In this document: positions 7,931-17,177 of the stretch, piece by piece | How the letters are laid out: every line of letters begins with the position of its first letter | Position numbering within the stretch: position 1 is the first letter of the stretch | Assembly (NCBI RefSeq): GCF_009601505.1 | Contig: NZ_WITC01000036.1 | Coordinates: 280,127 to 344,126 of the forward strand | DNA: 64,000 nt | Reading direction: 5' to 3' | From: Sinorhizobium terangae | GTDB lineage: Bacteria; Pseudomonadota; Alphaproteobacteria; Rhizobiales; Rhizobiaceae | Program-made: the position numbers and the translations under genes | Notes under the pieces: generated by a model | What the model was told of the DNA's origin: nothing | The model's database searches: none | The model's input: only the letters and a program-made list of their open reading frames with translations

Positions 7931-8006
7931 TGGTGCCCGGAGGCGGATTCGAACCACCGACACGCGGATTTTCAATCCGCTGCTCTACCAACTGAGCTAT
8001 CCGGGC
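7931..8006 (-). tRNA. tRNA-Phe (GAA)
   Basis: On the minus strand the 76-nt cloverleaf begins GCCCGGATAGCTCAGTTGG and ends CCGGGCACCA with encoded CCA. The anticodon loop TTGAAAA gives anticodon GAA, and the T-loop GGTTCGAATCC is canonical. It lies beside yacG, as in related rhizobia. Confidence 0.97.
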
Positions 8007-8302
8007 ATCCTGCCTTTGACGGCAACGGCTCTCTTCAGAGCCATCGGGGCGGTGTGTTCGCCCCGGAAGCGAGCGGGGTTATAACATCTTGTTCGGCCGT
8101 GTCCAGCACCAAATGACTCTTTTTTGAAAGGAATTCGGCGCGCGGTGGAAAAGGCGAAAAAGATAAGGCTATTCAGCAGGATCGCGCCGGATCGCCAACG
8201 ATTTCGGAGCGTCTCACGCGGAAATCGAAGCAGGGCGACTGCCGCAGGGAACAGTTAAGATACGGCGGAAATCGAAGCACGGACCGGACGCATCAATAGG
8301 CG

Positions 8303-8512
8303 TCAGCGATCCTCGTCGTCCGCCTTCGACTCGTCATCGGCGACCGGAATCGCATAGGATCCGGAAAGCCAGCGATTGAGGTCGACGTTGCGGCAGCGCT
8401 CGGAACAGAACGGATAATGCTCGCGCGCGGACGGGCGGCCGCATTCCGGGCAGGGCCGCGTCGCGCGCAGGGGTTCGACGTTCGAACCGCTCTTCTTGCT
8501 TTCGCCGCTCAA
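8303..8512 (-). CDS. yacG: DNA gyrase inhibitor / zinc-binding protein YacG
   Basis: A 69-aa protein with the YacG zinc-ribbon pattern [36 protein letters not shown] (C-x2-C-x15-C-x3-C). YacG of E. coli binds GyrB and inhibits gyrase. The acidic tail ([11 protein letters not shown]) is typical of alphaproteobacterial members. It follows maf by 6 bp and is probably in the same transcript. Confidence 0.93.
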   Translation of the reverse strand: MSGESKKSGSNVEPLRATRPCPECGRPSAREHYPFCSERCRNVDLNRWLSGSYAIPVADDESKADDEDR

Positions 8513-8518
8513 TTCTCT

Positions 8519-9139
8519 TCAGCCTTCCAGCCAGCGATTGTGCACGTCATATCCTTCACCGATGAGAAGATTGACGGTTTCGTAGAGTGGCAAGCCTACC
8601 ACATTGGTATAGGAACCGACGAGCTTGACGACAAAACTGCCGGCAATGCCCTGGATGGCATAGCCACCCGCCTTGCCGCGCCACTGGCCTGAGGCGAGGT
8701 AGCTTTCGATATCGTGGCCCGAAAGACGCTTGAAGCGCACCTTGGTGTCGATGACCTTCTGGCGGATGGTGCGATCCGGGGTGACGAGGCAGATGCCCGT
8801 ATAGACGCGATGGCTACGGCCGGAGAGAAGATGCAAGGCGCTCGACGCCTCGCTCACCAGCTCCGGCTTCGGCAGAATGCGGCGGCCAACGCAAACGACG
8901 GTGTCGGCAGCGAGAATGTAGCTGCCGTCCCAGCCCGGCTCCCCCTTGATCGCAGCAAGCGCCGCCTTCGCCTTCTCGGCCGACAGGCGCCGCGCCAGAG
9001 AGCGGGGATGCTCCGCACGCTTTGGTGTCTCATCAAGATCCATCGGCAGCAGGCGCGCAGGCTCGATGCCCGCCTGCGCCAGAAGCTCCACACGACGCGG
9101 CGACCCGGACGCCAGTATCAGTTTTTGGTTCACTGCCAT
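8519..9139 (-). CDS. maf: Maf family nucleotide pyrophosphatase
   Basis: A 206-aa protein with the Maf signatures: [13 protein letters not shown] near the N-terminus, [16 protein letters not shown] in the middle, and [10 protein letters not shown] towards the C-terminus. Maf proteins hydrolyse dTTP/UTP or modified nucleotides to monophosphates, removing non-canonical nucleotides. The first motif has SPRR, as in the YhdE/dTTPase branch, so dTTP/UTP is the likely substrate (inference). It lies between infA and yacG in a conserved rhizobial gene order. Confidence 0.93.
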   Translation of the reverse strand: MAVNQKLILASGSPRRVELLAQAGIEPARLLPMDLDETPKRAEHPRSLARRLSAEKAKAALAAIKGEPGWDGSYILAADTVVCVGRRILPKPELVSEASSALHLLSGRSHRVYTGICLVTPDRTIRQKVIDTKVRFKRLSGHDIESYLASGQWRGKAGGYAIQGIAGSFVVKLVGSYTNVVGLPLYETVNLLIGEGYDVHNRWLEG

Positions 9140-9187
9140 CGAAGCGAGCCGTTGTTTCCCGGTTGGTAAGCGCTGTGTCGCCGGGAC

Positions 9188-9406
9188 CTACTTGAAGCGG
9201 TAGGTGATGCGGCCCTTCGTCAGATCGTAGGGGGTCATTTCGACGAGCACCTTGTCACCGGCGAGAACGCGGATGCGGTTCTTGCGCATACGGCCGGCCG
9301 TATGAGCGATAATCTCATGCTCGTTTTCAAGCTTCACGCGGAAGGTCGCGTTGGGAAGCAATTCGGTGACCACGCCCGGAAATTCTAGGACTTCTTCTTT
9401 CGCCAT
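9188..9406 (-). CDS. infA: Translation initiation factor IF-1
   Basis: The 72-aa product begins [20 protein letters not shown] and contains the S1/OB-fold pattern [20 protein letters not shown], ending GRITYRFK. Length and sequence are those of IF-1, which binds the A site of the 30S subunit during initiation. The frame is open further upstream, but the family start at 9406 is clear. Confidence 0.97.
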   Translation of the reverse strand: MAKEEVLEFPGVVTELLPNATFRVKLENEHEIIAHTAGRMRKNRIRVLAGDKVLVEMTPYDLTKGRITYRFK

Positions 9407-9595
9407 ACAGGATTGTTCTTTCTCGTTTTCATTCTGGGATGCGCCACGCATCCGCGAAAATTTGCCGGAAACTACACAATCGGGGAAGCTTTGTGAACCG
9501 CTTTGATCCGGCTTTTTCAGCAATTGTACGCCATGCTTCCTCAATCGGCATCAATGCCGTTTGCCCTTGGACGGAACGGCACTGATTTTTGACGG

Positions 9596-10066
9596 TCAGG
9601 CCTCCTCGCGGCGCGCGTGCTCGACAGCCAAGCGGCTGGCGATCAGCGTCGCCAGATGGTCACGAACTGAGCGATAGGCCGCAACGATCTGCTCGCGCGT
9701 CCCGGTCGCAACCGTTGGATCCGGTGTCGGCCAATAGACGACATCGACGGCCATGGACCGGGTCAGTTCAAGCGCCACGTGGTGGGCTTCCGGCGCGAGC
9801 GTCACGATGATGTCGAAGTAATCGTCCTCAAGCTCATCGAGCGTGCGCGGCTGATGGCGGTCGATCGTCAGGCCGACTTCGGCGAGGACCACATCGACGA
9901 AGGGATCTCGCTCCCCATGCCGCACGCCGGCTGATGCGACGTAAGTCCCCTTCGGCAGTGTTGCCTTGGCAAGAGCTTCGGCCATCGGCGAGCGGATGGC
10001 ATTCATTCCGCACATGAAGAGAACCGAGCGGGGCGATTTCGCTTGCGGCAAGGCGGTACCGGTCAT
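9596..10066 (-). CDS. Low-molecular-weight phosphatase / ArsC-like protein
   Basis: The ATG at 10066 follows the stop of the UPF0262 gene by 10 bp and has a GGGGG stretch as ribosome binding site. The 156-aa product has the LMW protein-tyrosine-phosphatase P-loop VLFMCGMNAIRSPMAEAL, a CX5R with Cys19 and Arg25, and a downstream DPT that supplies the general-acid Asp. Family members are protein-tyrosine phosphatases or thioredoxin-type arsenate reductases. The operon position after hisD and the UPF0262 gene is conserved in rhizobia and gives no arsenic context, so phosphatase is the better guess. Confidence 0.8.
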   Translation of the reverse strand: MTGTALPQAKSPRSVLFMCGMNAIRSPMAEALAKATLPKGTYVASAGVRHGERDPFVDVVLAEVGLTIDRHQPRTLDELEDDYFDIIVTLAPEAHHVALELTRSMAVDVVYWPTPDPTVATGTREQIVAAYRSVRDHLATLIASRLAVEHARREEA

Positions 10067-10076
10067 ATCGCCCCCG

Positions 10077-10556
10077 TCAACCACGCCAATAGAGCACACA
10101 GACCAGTGTGAAGAGCCGCCGCGCCGTATCGAAATCCAGCCTGATCTTGCCGGACAAGCGATCCATCAGCGTCTGCGAGCCCTCGTTGTGAATGCCGCGG
10201 CGGCCCATGTCGATCGCTTCGATCTGGCTCGGCGTCGCCGATCGGATCGCGGCGTAATAGCTTTCGCAGATCATGAAATAGTCCTTGACGATCCGCCGGA
10301 ATGGCGTCAGCGACAGGATATGCGTAGCGACATCCTCCCCGCCATCGGTCGAGATCGCGAAGACGAGCTTCGAGTCCACCAGCGACAGGTTCAGCCGATA
10401 AGGACCACCGGGATGCCCCACGGGCTCGAAGAGATTTTCCTCGAGCAGGTCGAAGATCGCAACCGCGCGCTCGTGCTCCACGTCGGGGGTCGAGCGGCCG
10501 ATCGTTGTTTCGTCCAGCACGACATCGCAGAGCCGCAGGTTGCGATCGGCCTTCAT
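10077..10556 (-). CDS. UPF0262 family protein
   Basis: A 159-aa protein beginning [20 protein letters not shown], with [17 protein letters not shown]-like and [20 protein letters not shown] segments that I recognise as the alphaproteobacterial UPF0262 family. The start ATG overlaps the end of hisD by 4 bp, so translation is coupled. Function unknown; the family regularly sits between hisD and a LMW phosphatase. Confidence 0.85.
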   Translation of the reverse strand: MKADRNLRLCDVVLDETTIGRSTPDVEHERAVAIFDLLEENLFEPVGHPGGPYRLNLSLVDSKLVFAISTDGGEDVATHILSLTPFRRIVKDYFMICESYYAAIRSATPSQIEAIDMGRRGIHNEGSQTLMDRLSGKIRLDFDTARRLFTLVCVLYWRG

Positions 10557-11857
10557 CCCTCGCCCCCGAGATTGAGGCGAATGGCGACCGAGCGGGCATG
10601 GGCCTCAAGACCTTCCGACCGCGCGAGCGCGATCGCAGCGGGACCGAGCGCGCGCAACTGATCCGCACCGAGCCTGAGGATCGATGTCCGCTTCATGTAG
10701 TCGAGCACGCCGAGGCCGGACGAGAAGCGCGCCGAGCGCGCCGTCGGCAGCACATGGTTCGAGCCGCCGACATAGTCGCCGATGACCTCCGGCGTATGGC
10801 GACCAACGAAGATGGCACCGGCATTGCGGATCTTCGGAACCATCTGATCCGCATCCGCCATAGCCAGTTCCAGGTGCTCGGCGGCGATCCGGTTGGCAAG
10901 GGGTACCGCCTTCTCGAGATCCGGCACCTCGATGATGGCGCCGAAATCGCGCCAGCTTGCAGCCGCGGTTTCGGCACGCGGCAGCGTCTTCAACTGCCGT
11001 TCGACCGCCGCCGCCACCGCATCCCCGAAGGCCGCATCATCGGTGATCAGGATCGCCTGGGCGCCGGCGTCGTGTTCGGCCTGCGCCAGAAGGTCGGCGG
11101 CGATCCAGTCCGGGTCGTTACCATTGTCGGCGATCACCAGCACTTCCGACGGACCGGCAATCATGTCGATGCCGACAGTGCCGAAAACCTGCCGCTTGGC
11201 GGCCGCGACATAGGCGTTGCCCGGACCGACGATCTTGGCCACCGGCGCGATCGTCTCGGTACCATAGGCAAGTGCGGCGACCGCCTGGGCGCCGCCGATA
11301 CGGTAGATTTCCTCGACGCCGGCGAGACGCGCGGCCGCGAGCACGGCCGGGTTGATCGCGCCGCCGCTTGCAGGCACGACCATGACGATGCGCGGCACGC
11401 CGGCAACCTTGGCAGGCAGTGCATTCATGAGAACCGAGCTCGGATAGCTCGCCGTGCCGCCCGGCACATAGAGCCCGACCGCGTCAATCGCCGTCCAGCG
11501 CGAGCCGAGCCCAACGCCCAGTCCATCTTCGTAGATATCGTCCTTCGGCAATTGCCGGCGGTGATGCGCCTCGATCCGGGTTGCGGCGACCTTCAAGGCG
11601 CCGAGAACCTCGGGCTCGACCGCATCGATCGCCGCGTCGATCTCAGCCGCGCCGACGGCCATCGCGGTTGTGGCGAAATCGATGCCGTCGAAGCGAGCGG
11701 AGTACTCCGCCAACGCCGCGTCGCCCCGGGCGCGAACATCGTCGATGATGGCGCGTACGGCGGCATTGACGTCTTCCGAAACTTCCCGCTTGGTTGTCAA
11801 AAACGCGGCAAACGCCTGTTCGAAGCCGCTGTCGAGATAGTTCAGCCTGGTTGCCAA
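10553..11857 (-). CDS. hisD: Histidinol dehydrogenase
   Basis: A 434-aa protein, the full family length. It catalyses the last two steps of histidine synthesis (L-histidinol to L-histidine with two NAD+). Family landmarks are [49 protein letters not shown], the zinc-site region AQAEHD, and [16 protein letters not shown]. It is the first gene of a coupled group with the UPF0262 and phosphatase genes and lies downstream of the DUF2948 gene, apart from other his genes, as in related rhizobia. Confidence 0.97.
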   Translation of the reverse strand: MATRLNYLDSGFEQAFAAFLTTKREVSEDVNAAVRAIIDDVRARGDAALAEYSARFDGIDFATTAMAVGAAEIDAAIDAVEPEVLGALKVAATRIEAHHRRQLPKDDIYEDGLGVGLGSRWTAIDAVGLYVPGGTASYPSSVLMNALPAKVAGVPRIVMVVPASGGAINPAVLAAARLAGVEEIYRIGGAQAVAALAYGTETIAPVAKIVGPGNAYVAAAKRQVFGTVGIDMIAGPSEVLVIADNGNDPDWIAADLLAQAEHDAGAQAILITDDAAFGDAVAAAVERQLKTLPRAETAAASWRDFGAIIEVPDLEKAVPLANRIAAEHLELAMADADQMVPKIRNAGAIFVGRHTPEVIGDYVGGSNHVLPTARSARFSSGLGVLDYMKRTSILRLGADQLRALGPAAIALARSEGLEAHARSVAIRLNLGGEG

Positions 11858-11893
11858 TGCGAGATATCCTTCTGGTGATGACCGGTCGGGTGC

Positions 11894-12334
11894 TCAGGCG
11901 CCTTCGGGATGCCGGGGTCTGAACGCGGTTTCCCACGCCCCGCCCGTGTCGGCAAGCTGTACCTCGATACATTCCACATCGAGCACGATCGATGCCTCTC
12001 CGGCGAGCACCAGTTCGATCGCACCTTCCGGCCCCTCGCCCTTCATGGAAAAACGCAGGGCCAGGAGGTCGAGAACCGCTTCTGCATCCCCCCGGTCGAA
12101 ACCGAGCGAGCGCACGGCGACCACGCGCTTGAACGAGAGCACGGCCCGGCGCCGCTCGAAACTGCGCCGCTTGCCGTCGGCGTTTTCCCAGACGAACCGG
12201 TTGATGACCAAGGAAAGCTGACCACGGCGGGCGTCATAGGAAATGCCCGCCACCTTGAAGACTGCGTCCTGCACATGCGCGGAAACGACGCCAAGGTCTT
12301 CCTCGTCGAGTGCCAGCAGCTTCAGAGCATCCAT
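11894..12334 (-). CDS. DUF2948 family protein
   Basis: The product MDALKLLALDEEDLGVVSAHVQDAVFKVAG..., about 146 aa, matches the alphaproteobacterial DUF2948 family as I remember it (D.L..LALD.EDL..VSAH.QD). The ATG at 12334 has AGGA about 9 bp upstream; ATGs at 12343 and 12361 are also in frame. It lies 36 bp upstream of hisD and is probably cotranscribed. Function unknown. Confidence 0.8.
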   Translation of the reverse strand: MDALKLLALDEEDLGVVSAHVQDAVFKVAGISYDARRGQLSLVINRFVWENADGKRRSFERRRAVLSFKRVVAVRSLGFDRGDAEAVLDLLALRFSMKGEGPEGAIELVLAGEASIVLDVECIEVQLADTGGAWETAFRPRHPEGA

Positions 12335-12428
12335 GCGATCCATCCTGTTTTCAGGCGCCATCTTTTTGCGCCACAATCGCAATGGACATAAGGCGTCGCG
12401 CCAGAAACCGCAACGGTTCCGGGCGCAT

Positions 12429-12530
12429 TACAGCGCCGCGCGTCCAATCGGACGCGCAAAGGTCGCTGTAGCACCTTAAATTGCCGCATCATTTTGTCCT
12501 TAAATCGATTCCGATTTAAGGAATCATGCA
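12429..12530 (+). repeat. RIME1-like mosaic element, complete copy
   Basis: Two palindromes, CGCGCGTCCAATCGGACGCG and TTAAATCGATTCCGATTTAA, with the linker GTCGCTGTAGCACCTTAAATTGC and end CATGCA. Its left arms differ from the copy at 7735 by paired changes (TCTTATCAGA versus TCCAATCGGA), so the stem is kept. Confidence 0.85.
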
Positions 12531-12638
12531 AGTTGAGCGGGACGAAATGGCGCGGGACGCGGTTTTACGCGCGATCCGCTCCCGCTTTTCCTGAAATCGA
12601 ACCATCCTGCAATCCTGGACAGGGCGACCCGCCGGGAA

Positions 12639-13931
12639 TTAGTCGCTGACGCGCTCCACGTGCGCGCCGCAGCGCGTAAGTTTCGCTTCCAGGCGCTCGA
12701 AGCCCCGATCGAGGTGGTAGACGCGCGAAACCATGGTTTCGCCCTCGGCCGCAAGCCCGGCAATGACGAGCGAGACAGAGGCACGCAGGTCGGTCGCCAT
12801 CACCGGCGCGCCCTTCAGCCGGCTCACCCCTTCGATCTTCGCCGTCTGGCCCGAAAGCGAGATCTTCGCGCCGAGCCGCGCCAGTTCCTGCACATGCATG
12901 AAACGGTTCTCGAAGATCGTTTCCGTGATGTGGGAAATACCGCTCGACTTGGTCATCAGCCCCATGAACTGGGCCTGCAGGTCGGTCGGGAAGCCAGGGA
13001 AGGGATCGGTGACAATATCGACGGGCTTGATGCCGGCGCCGTTGCGGACGACGCGGATGCCGCTGTTCGTCTGGCTGATCTCTGCGCCCGCCCGCCGGAT
13101 CGCTTCGAGCGCGGTGTCGAGGAGGGCGGCGTCGGTGTCTTCGAGAATGACGTCGCCGCCGGCCATGGCGACCGCCATGGCATAGGTGCCGGTCTCGATG
13201 CGGTCGGGCAGCACGCGATGGCGGGCGCCGGAAAGAGAGCGTACGCCCTCGATCGTGATCGTGCTCGTGCCCTGCCCGCTGATCTTCGCGCCCATGGCAT
13301 TGAGGCACTTGGCGAGATCGACGACCTCCGGCTCGCGGGCGGCATTGCCGAGCACCGTCGTGCCGTTGGCGAGCGTCGCGGCCATCATCAACACATGGGT
13401 GGCGCCGACGGAGACTTTCGGAAAGACGTAGCGCGCACCGATCAGCCCGCCTTCCGGCGCCTTCGCGTTGACGTAGCCGCCGTCGATCTCGATATCGGCG
13501 CCGAGCGCGGTCAGCCCCTCTATGAAGAGATCGACGGGCCTCGTGCCGATGGCGCAGCCGCCCGGCAGCGACACACGCGCCTTGCCTTCGCGGGCGAGCA
13601 GCGGCCCGATGACCCAGAAGCTCGCGCGCATCTTCGATACGAGTTCATAGGGCGCGGTGGTGTCGACGATGTTGCGGCTGGTAAAATGGATCGTGCGGGC
13701 GTAGCTCTCGCCCTGGCGCTCGCGCCGGCCGTTGACGGAAATATCGGCGCCATGATTACCGAGGATGCGGATCAGTTGCTCGACGTCGGCCAGATGCGGA
13801 ACGTTTTCCAGCGTCAGCGTATCGTCGGTGAGCAGCGACGCGATCATCAGCGGCAGGGCCGCATTCTTGGCGCCGGAAATGGGAATGACCCCGTGAAGTT
13901 GATTGCCGCCTACAATCCTGATGCGATCCAT
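12639..13931 (-). CDS. murA: UDP-N-acetylglucosamine 1-carboxyvinyltransferase
   Basis: A 430-aa protein. MurA transfers enolpyruvate from PEP to UDP-GlcNAc, the first committed step of peptidoglycan synthesis, in the cytosol. Key residues are present: Lys22 in SGAKNAALP, the catalytic Cys126 in [19 protein letters not shown] (so the natural fosfomycin target is kept), and the C-terminal [16 protein letters not shown]. It is followed by a RIME1-like element and then the DUF2948-hisD group. Confidence 0.97.
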   Translation of the reverse strand: MDRIRIVGGNQLHGVIPISGAKNAALPLMIASLLTDDTLTLENVPHLADVEQLIRILGNHGADISVNGRRERQGESYARTIHFTSRNIVDTTAPYELVSKMRASFWVIGPLLAREGKARVSLPGGCAIGTRPVDLFIEGLTALGADIEIDGGYVNAKAPEGGLIGARYVFPKVSVGATHVLMMAATLANGTTVLGNAAREPEVVDLAKCLNAMGAKISGQGTSTITIEGVRSLSGARHRVLPDRIETGTYAMAVAMAGGDVILEDTDAALLDTALEAIRRAGAEISQTNSGIRVVRNGAGIKPVDIVTDPFPGFPTDLQAQFMGLMTKSSGISHITETIFENRFMHVQELARLGAKISLSGQTAKIEGVSRLKGAPVMATDLRASVSLVIAGLAAEGETMVSRVYHLDRGFERLEAKLTRCGAHVERVSD

Positions 13932-14095
13932 GAGGCCTCTTGAACGGGCTCAAAGCCCGCCTTTCCGTAAATTCAGTGTTGTTTGAAGGCGTCTCTTATT
14001 GGAGATGCCGTGAAATTAGAAGTGCGTTGAAATGCGGGTGACGGGAGACCGCCGAGAATTTCCGAAGAATTCACGACAATCGTCGCCATCTCTGT

Positions 14096-14308
14096 CTAAT
14101 CGTCCGATTCGTCCGTTTTTGCGGCAGGCAATCCGGATGTCTCGTCGGCGGCGCCTGCGCGGCGCGCTCGCATCTGCTGCTTGCGGCGTTGGAGATTGTC
14201 GCGCAAGTTCTTTGCGAGCCGCAATCGCTTGGCGTCTGATTCCACGGTGCGGCCGCCCTTTGCTGCCTTCGGCGGGTGCTGCTTGTCGTCATCGTCCTGC
14301 ATGGCCAA
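14096..14308 (-). CDS. Small highly charged hypothetical protein
   Basis: A 70-aa frame, MAMQDDDDKQHPPKAAKGGR..., with a basic helix KRLRLAKNLRDNLQRRKQQMRARR and an acidic end. The core resembles small conserved alphaproteobacterial proteins encoded beside murA. No membrane segment or Cys. Likely soluble and possibly nucleic-acid binding, judging only from its charge. Confidence 0.7.
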   Translation of the reverse strand: MAMQDDDDKQHPPKAAKGGRTVESDAKRLRLAKNLRDNLQRRKQQMRARRAGAADETSGLPAAKTDESDD

Positions 14309-14459
14309 TGCATTAGCGCAAAATCGGGACCTTCGAAAGCATGAGGCCGATTTCTGATGGATCGGGCCAAAAACTTCGAATTGCGGCTTGCGCTCGCCCC
14401 AAAGCTATGGCAATAGGCGCCTCGCTTGATGCGGCTTGTCACAAACCGGCCGCCGGAAT

Positions 14460-14534
14460 GCTGCTATAGCTCAGGGGTAGAGCACTCCCTTGGTAAGGGA
14501 GAGGCCGAGAGTTCAAATCTCTCTAGCAGCACCA
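14460..14534 (+). tRNA. tRNA-Thr (GGT), island integration site
   Basis: A 75-nt cloverleaf with acceptor GCTGCTA/TAGCAGC, an encoded CCA end, and an anticodon stem CTCCC/GGGAG around TTGGTAA, giving anticodon GGT. The gene is intact. Its 3' end from 14512 is repeated exactly at 35044-35067. Confidence 0.97.
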
Positions 14535-14535
14535 G
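14512..14535 (+). repeat. attL: 24-bp core in the tRNA-Thr 3' end
   Basis: Starts in the T-arm (TTCAAATCTCTC) and runs through TAGCAGCACCAG. It is identical to 35044-35067 over 24 bases and diverges on both sides, which is the signature of tRNA-directed integration by a tyrosine recombinase. Confidence 0.9.
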
Positions 14536-14619
14536 TTTTCCCGAAATGAAATCAACATCTTGCCCATATATCAATGGGTTAGACTTCCGTTTGGTCCATC
14601 ATATTGGTACAGCGGAGCT

Positions 14620-16320
14620 ATGGACGACATGCCCCTTCCCCCTCGCTTGAAGCGCAACGGAAACGTCTACTGGTTTCGGTGCGCGATCCCTCGCGACATT
14701 TCGGCCACCTATCCGAAGACCGAGGAAAAGTTCTCGCTGAAGACGAGCGACTACCAAGAGGCCTTGAAGAAGCTACGGAAAGCCTCTGCCGAAGTCGACG
14801 AGCGGTTCGAAGAACACAGAAGGCGGCTTGCGAAGGAACGCGAGCCGGCCCTCCCTGAATTGACCGAACAGCAGATCAAATACGTCGGCCAAGTCTACTA
14901 CACGCATCTGCTTCAGGAGGACGAGGAGGTACGGGAGAGCGGCTTCGTTGATCGCGACTTTGATGAGGATGCAGAAACCACCGAGGCGCTAGAGGCTGTC
15001 GTTCGTCGCGATTACGCGCGCGGAATGGTCGATGAGTTCATGGTCGGGGAAGCGGAGGAGGTGCTGACCTGGGATGGAGTCGGCCTGAAACTACAGCCTA
15101 CCTCACCAAGTTGGCCGAAGCTGGCCCGCGAACTCCAAGCCGCATGGATAAAGGCTTCAGCAGCCAAACGGCAACGCAACGAGGGGACGCCGGTCGAGAC
15201 CCCTGCCATGCCCGACGCGAAGACGGCGAAGGCTGGCAAACTGTTGTCCGTGATCATTGATGAATGGGTCGCTGAGAAGGGCAGAGGCAACGGGGAGTGG
15301 GTGGCCTCAACCCTGGCCGCGAACAAGCTGTGGGCAGAACGCTTCGTTGAGATGGCCGGAGACAAGCCCATCAACGAATACGTCAAGGCGGATGCGCGGG
15401 AGTTCAAGGTGGCGCTGCTGAAGCTGCCCCCGAACTGGACGAAGAACAAGGAAATCGGTCAATTGCCGATGAAGGACGCGGCAGCTAAGGCTGCTGCCTT
15501 GGGCATTGACCCGATGTCGAGTAAGAACGTGAACAAGGTTCTCGGCTTCCTCCGGGCTCTGTGGAATTGGGCAGTCGCCAATCATGACGATGTGTCGGGC
15601 AACCCCTTCGATGGGCTGAACGTCAAGATCAGCGGCAAGGCGCGTGACGAGCGGCATCCATTTACGACCGAGGAACTCATGAAGCTGTTTCGCTCGCCGC
15701 TCTTCACCGGTTGCCGTAGTGAGCGATACCACAACACTGTCGGTTCCTTTGTGCCCAACGATCAGGGCATCTATTGGGTGCCTCTGCTGGGCCTCTTCAC
15801 GGGCTGCCGATCTGGCGAAATCATCCAGCTTCGTTTGGAAGACATCCGAGCCGATGCCGGGATCACCTATTTCCAAGTGACGGACGACGGGGAAGACCTG
15901 AACCTGAAGACAGCAGCATCTTTCCGCCGTATACCCGTCCACCAAACGCTAATCGATCTGGGTTTCCTGCAGTTCGTGGAGCAGCAGCGCAAGCGTAAAC
16001 ACAAGCGCCTATTTCCCGAAATGCCGAAGGCGGCGGATGGCTACTACTCAACCGCGTATTCGACCAAATTCAAGAACACGCTTAAGGCGATCGGCGTTAA
16101 GCACGAAAAGAACGCTTTCCATAGCTTCCGCCACAGCTTCGAGGACGGCTGCCGCAACAGTCGCATACCTGGGGACTTCATGAATGCGCTTCAGGGTCAC
16201 GCCGAAAAGGGTATGGTTGGGCGCTATGGCAACGGGACGTACGGGCTTCACTTGCTGAACGAGGAAATGCAGAAACTCAGATACGAGGGACTGGACCTGT
16301 CACACCTGAAACGCAATTGA
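14620..16320 (+). CDS. int: Tyrosine recombinase / island integrase
   Basis: About 566 aa from the ATG at 14620 (GGAG upstream; the frame is open from 14560). The N-terminus PLPPRLKRNGNVYWFRCAIP has the DUF6538-like pattern found in many tRNA-targeting integrases. A SAM-like core-binding domain precedes the catalytic domain, which shows the first Arg in GLFTGCRSGEIIQLRLEDI, the HxxR box in AFHSFRHSFEDGC, a GH in LQGHAEKGMVGRYG, and a nearby Tyr. It reads away from the tRNA, 85 bp inside attL, and is the obvious enzyme for integration and excision of the island. Confidence 0.92.
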   Translation: MDDMPLPPRLKRNGNVYWFRCAIPRDISATYPKTEEKFSLKTSDYQEALKKLRKASAEVDERFEEHRRRLAKEREPALPELTEQQIKYVGQVYYTHLLQEDEEVRESGFVDRDFDEDAETTEALEAVVRRDYARGMVDEFMVGEAEEVLTWDGVGLKLQPTSPSWPKLARELQAAWIKASAAKRQRNEGTPVETPAMPDAKTAKAGKLLSVIIDEWVAEKGRGNGEWVASTLAANKLWAERFVEMAGDKPINEYVKADAREFKVALLKLPPNWTKNKEIGQLPMKDAAAKAAALGIDPMSSKNVNKVLGFLRALWNWAVANHDDVSGNPFDGLNVKISGKARDERHPFTTEELMKLFRSPLFTGCRSERYHNTVGSFVPNDQGIYWVPLLGLFTGCRSGEIIQLRLEDIRADAGITYFQVTDDGEDLNLKTAASFRRIPVHQTLIDLGFLQFVEQQRKRKHKRLFPEMPKAADGYYSTAYSTKFKNTLKAIGVKHEKNAFHSFRHSFEDGCRNSRIPGDFMNALQGHAEKGMVGRYGNGTYGLHLLNEEMQKLRYEGLDLSHLKRN

Positions 16321-16349
16321 GATAAGTCATAACGTCCTCGCTAGTGGTA

Positions 16350-16994
16350 AAAATCTGACGCTTGGTGCCCGATGCGGATTACCTGTTCCGACCTCAGAGA
16401 GGCCATTACAGCGTTCGTGATCAATGCCTAGAAGCAGTCGTTTGATTATCCAAGCAGCGGTTCCCCCGCCCACAGGGCTCTTCGGCTCTGTTAGCTCGGG
16501 ATTGACCAGCACCAACAAAGCATGTGGGATGCCATCAAGTCAGCCAATCGCAACCAGCAGCCTTGCTACTACACGCACACCCCTCTGGAGAATGCCTGTG
16601 CCGAAGCCGAGCGGTTGCTCACTAAGGACCCATGGCAGGCCGTGATCTGGTTTGCCGAATACATGAGAGCCGAGAGCAAGCGCGCAGCCGAGCAAGCGCG
16701 ATGGCTCTGATCAGACGTAAGTTGATCTGAGATACGAAGACACCTACCCATTAAGGTTCGACGACGCTTAGCAGTTTCTTGGGACGATTTCCGTCAACCT
16801 GTTGAATTTCTTTCAAAAATCGAGCCTATTTGCCCGGTTTGATCTTGATCGGAAAAGCCCGGCCAGGAGGCCGCGTTACCGCCGAAGCTAATGGGCCAGA
16901 TGAGTGGCAGCTTTCCGGCGAAGCTGACCAGTACCTGCCAGTCCGTTTCCCACCCTAAGCGGGCCTACGGCTCCGGTACCAAGCGTCAGATTTT
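16350..16994. repeat. 17-bp perfect inverted repeat pair, 611 bp apart
   Basis: AAAATCTGACGCTTGGT at 16350-16366 is exactly inverted at 16978-16994, and the flanks CTAG-TGGT / CTAACTGGTGGT are also similar. The pair frames a segment with one weak small frame. It may be the ends of a degenerate small mobile element or recombinase sites. Confidence 0.6.
16522..16710 (+). CDS. Weakly supported 62-aa hypothetical protein
   Basis: MWDAIKSANRNQQPCYYTHT... ending KRAAEQARWL has protein-like amphipathic helices (ENACAEAERLL, QAVIWFAEYMRAES). There is no ribosome binding site, so it may be a fragment of a longer lost gene. It lies inside the 17-bp inverted repeat pair. Confidence 0.3.
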   Translation: MWDAIKSANRNQQPCYYTHTPLENACAEAERLLTKDPWQAVIWFAEYMRAESKRAAEQARWL

Positions 16995-17177
16995 GACCAC
17001 CAGTTAGCCGGGGTCGCACCTGAAGGTCAGTACTCTCGGAGTTGCACGGATCGGATCATAAACGACCCCGGTTATATATCGAGGGCGGACGCAGAATCAG
17101 ATGAGAGCCTGCGTCGAAGCGTTGAAATTGCCACCGATCGACCACGCTGGAGGAAGCCTCCGTGCTGTGATGAGTGT
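16711..17177. other. Intergenic region with inverted repeats
   Basis: No gene is supported. The right 17-bp inverted repeat (16978-16994) is followed by another perfect pair, CCGGGGTCG at 17008-17016 and CGACCCCGG at 17063-17071, about 100 bp beyond the 3' end of the AAA+ gene. Confidence 0.5.

Noticed and set aside
10505-11878. Open frame antisense to hisD
   Set aside because: Shadow of hisD, whose family signatures cover the whole length.
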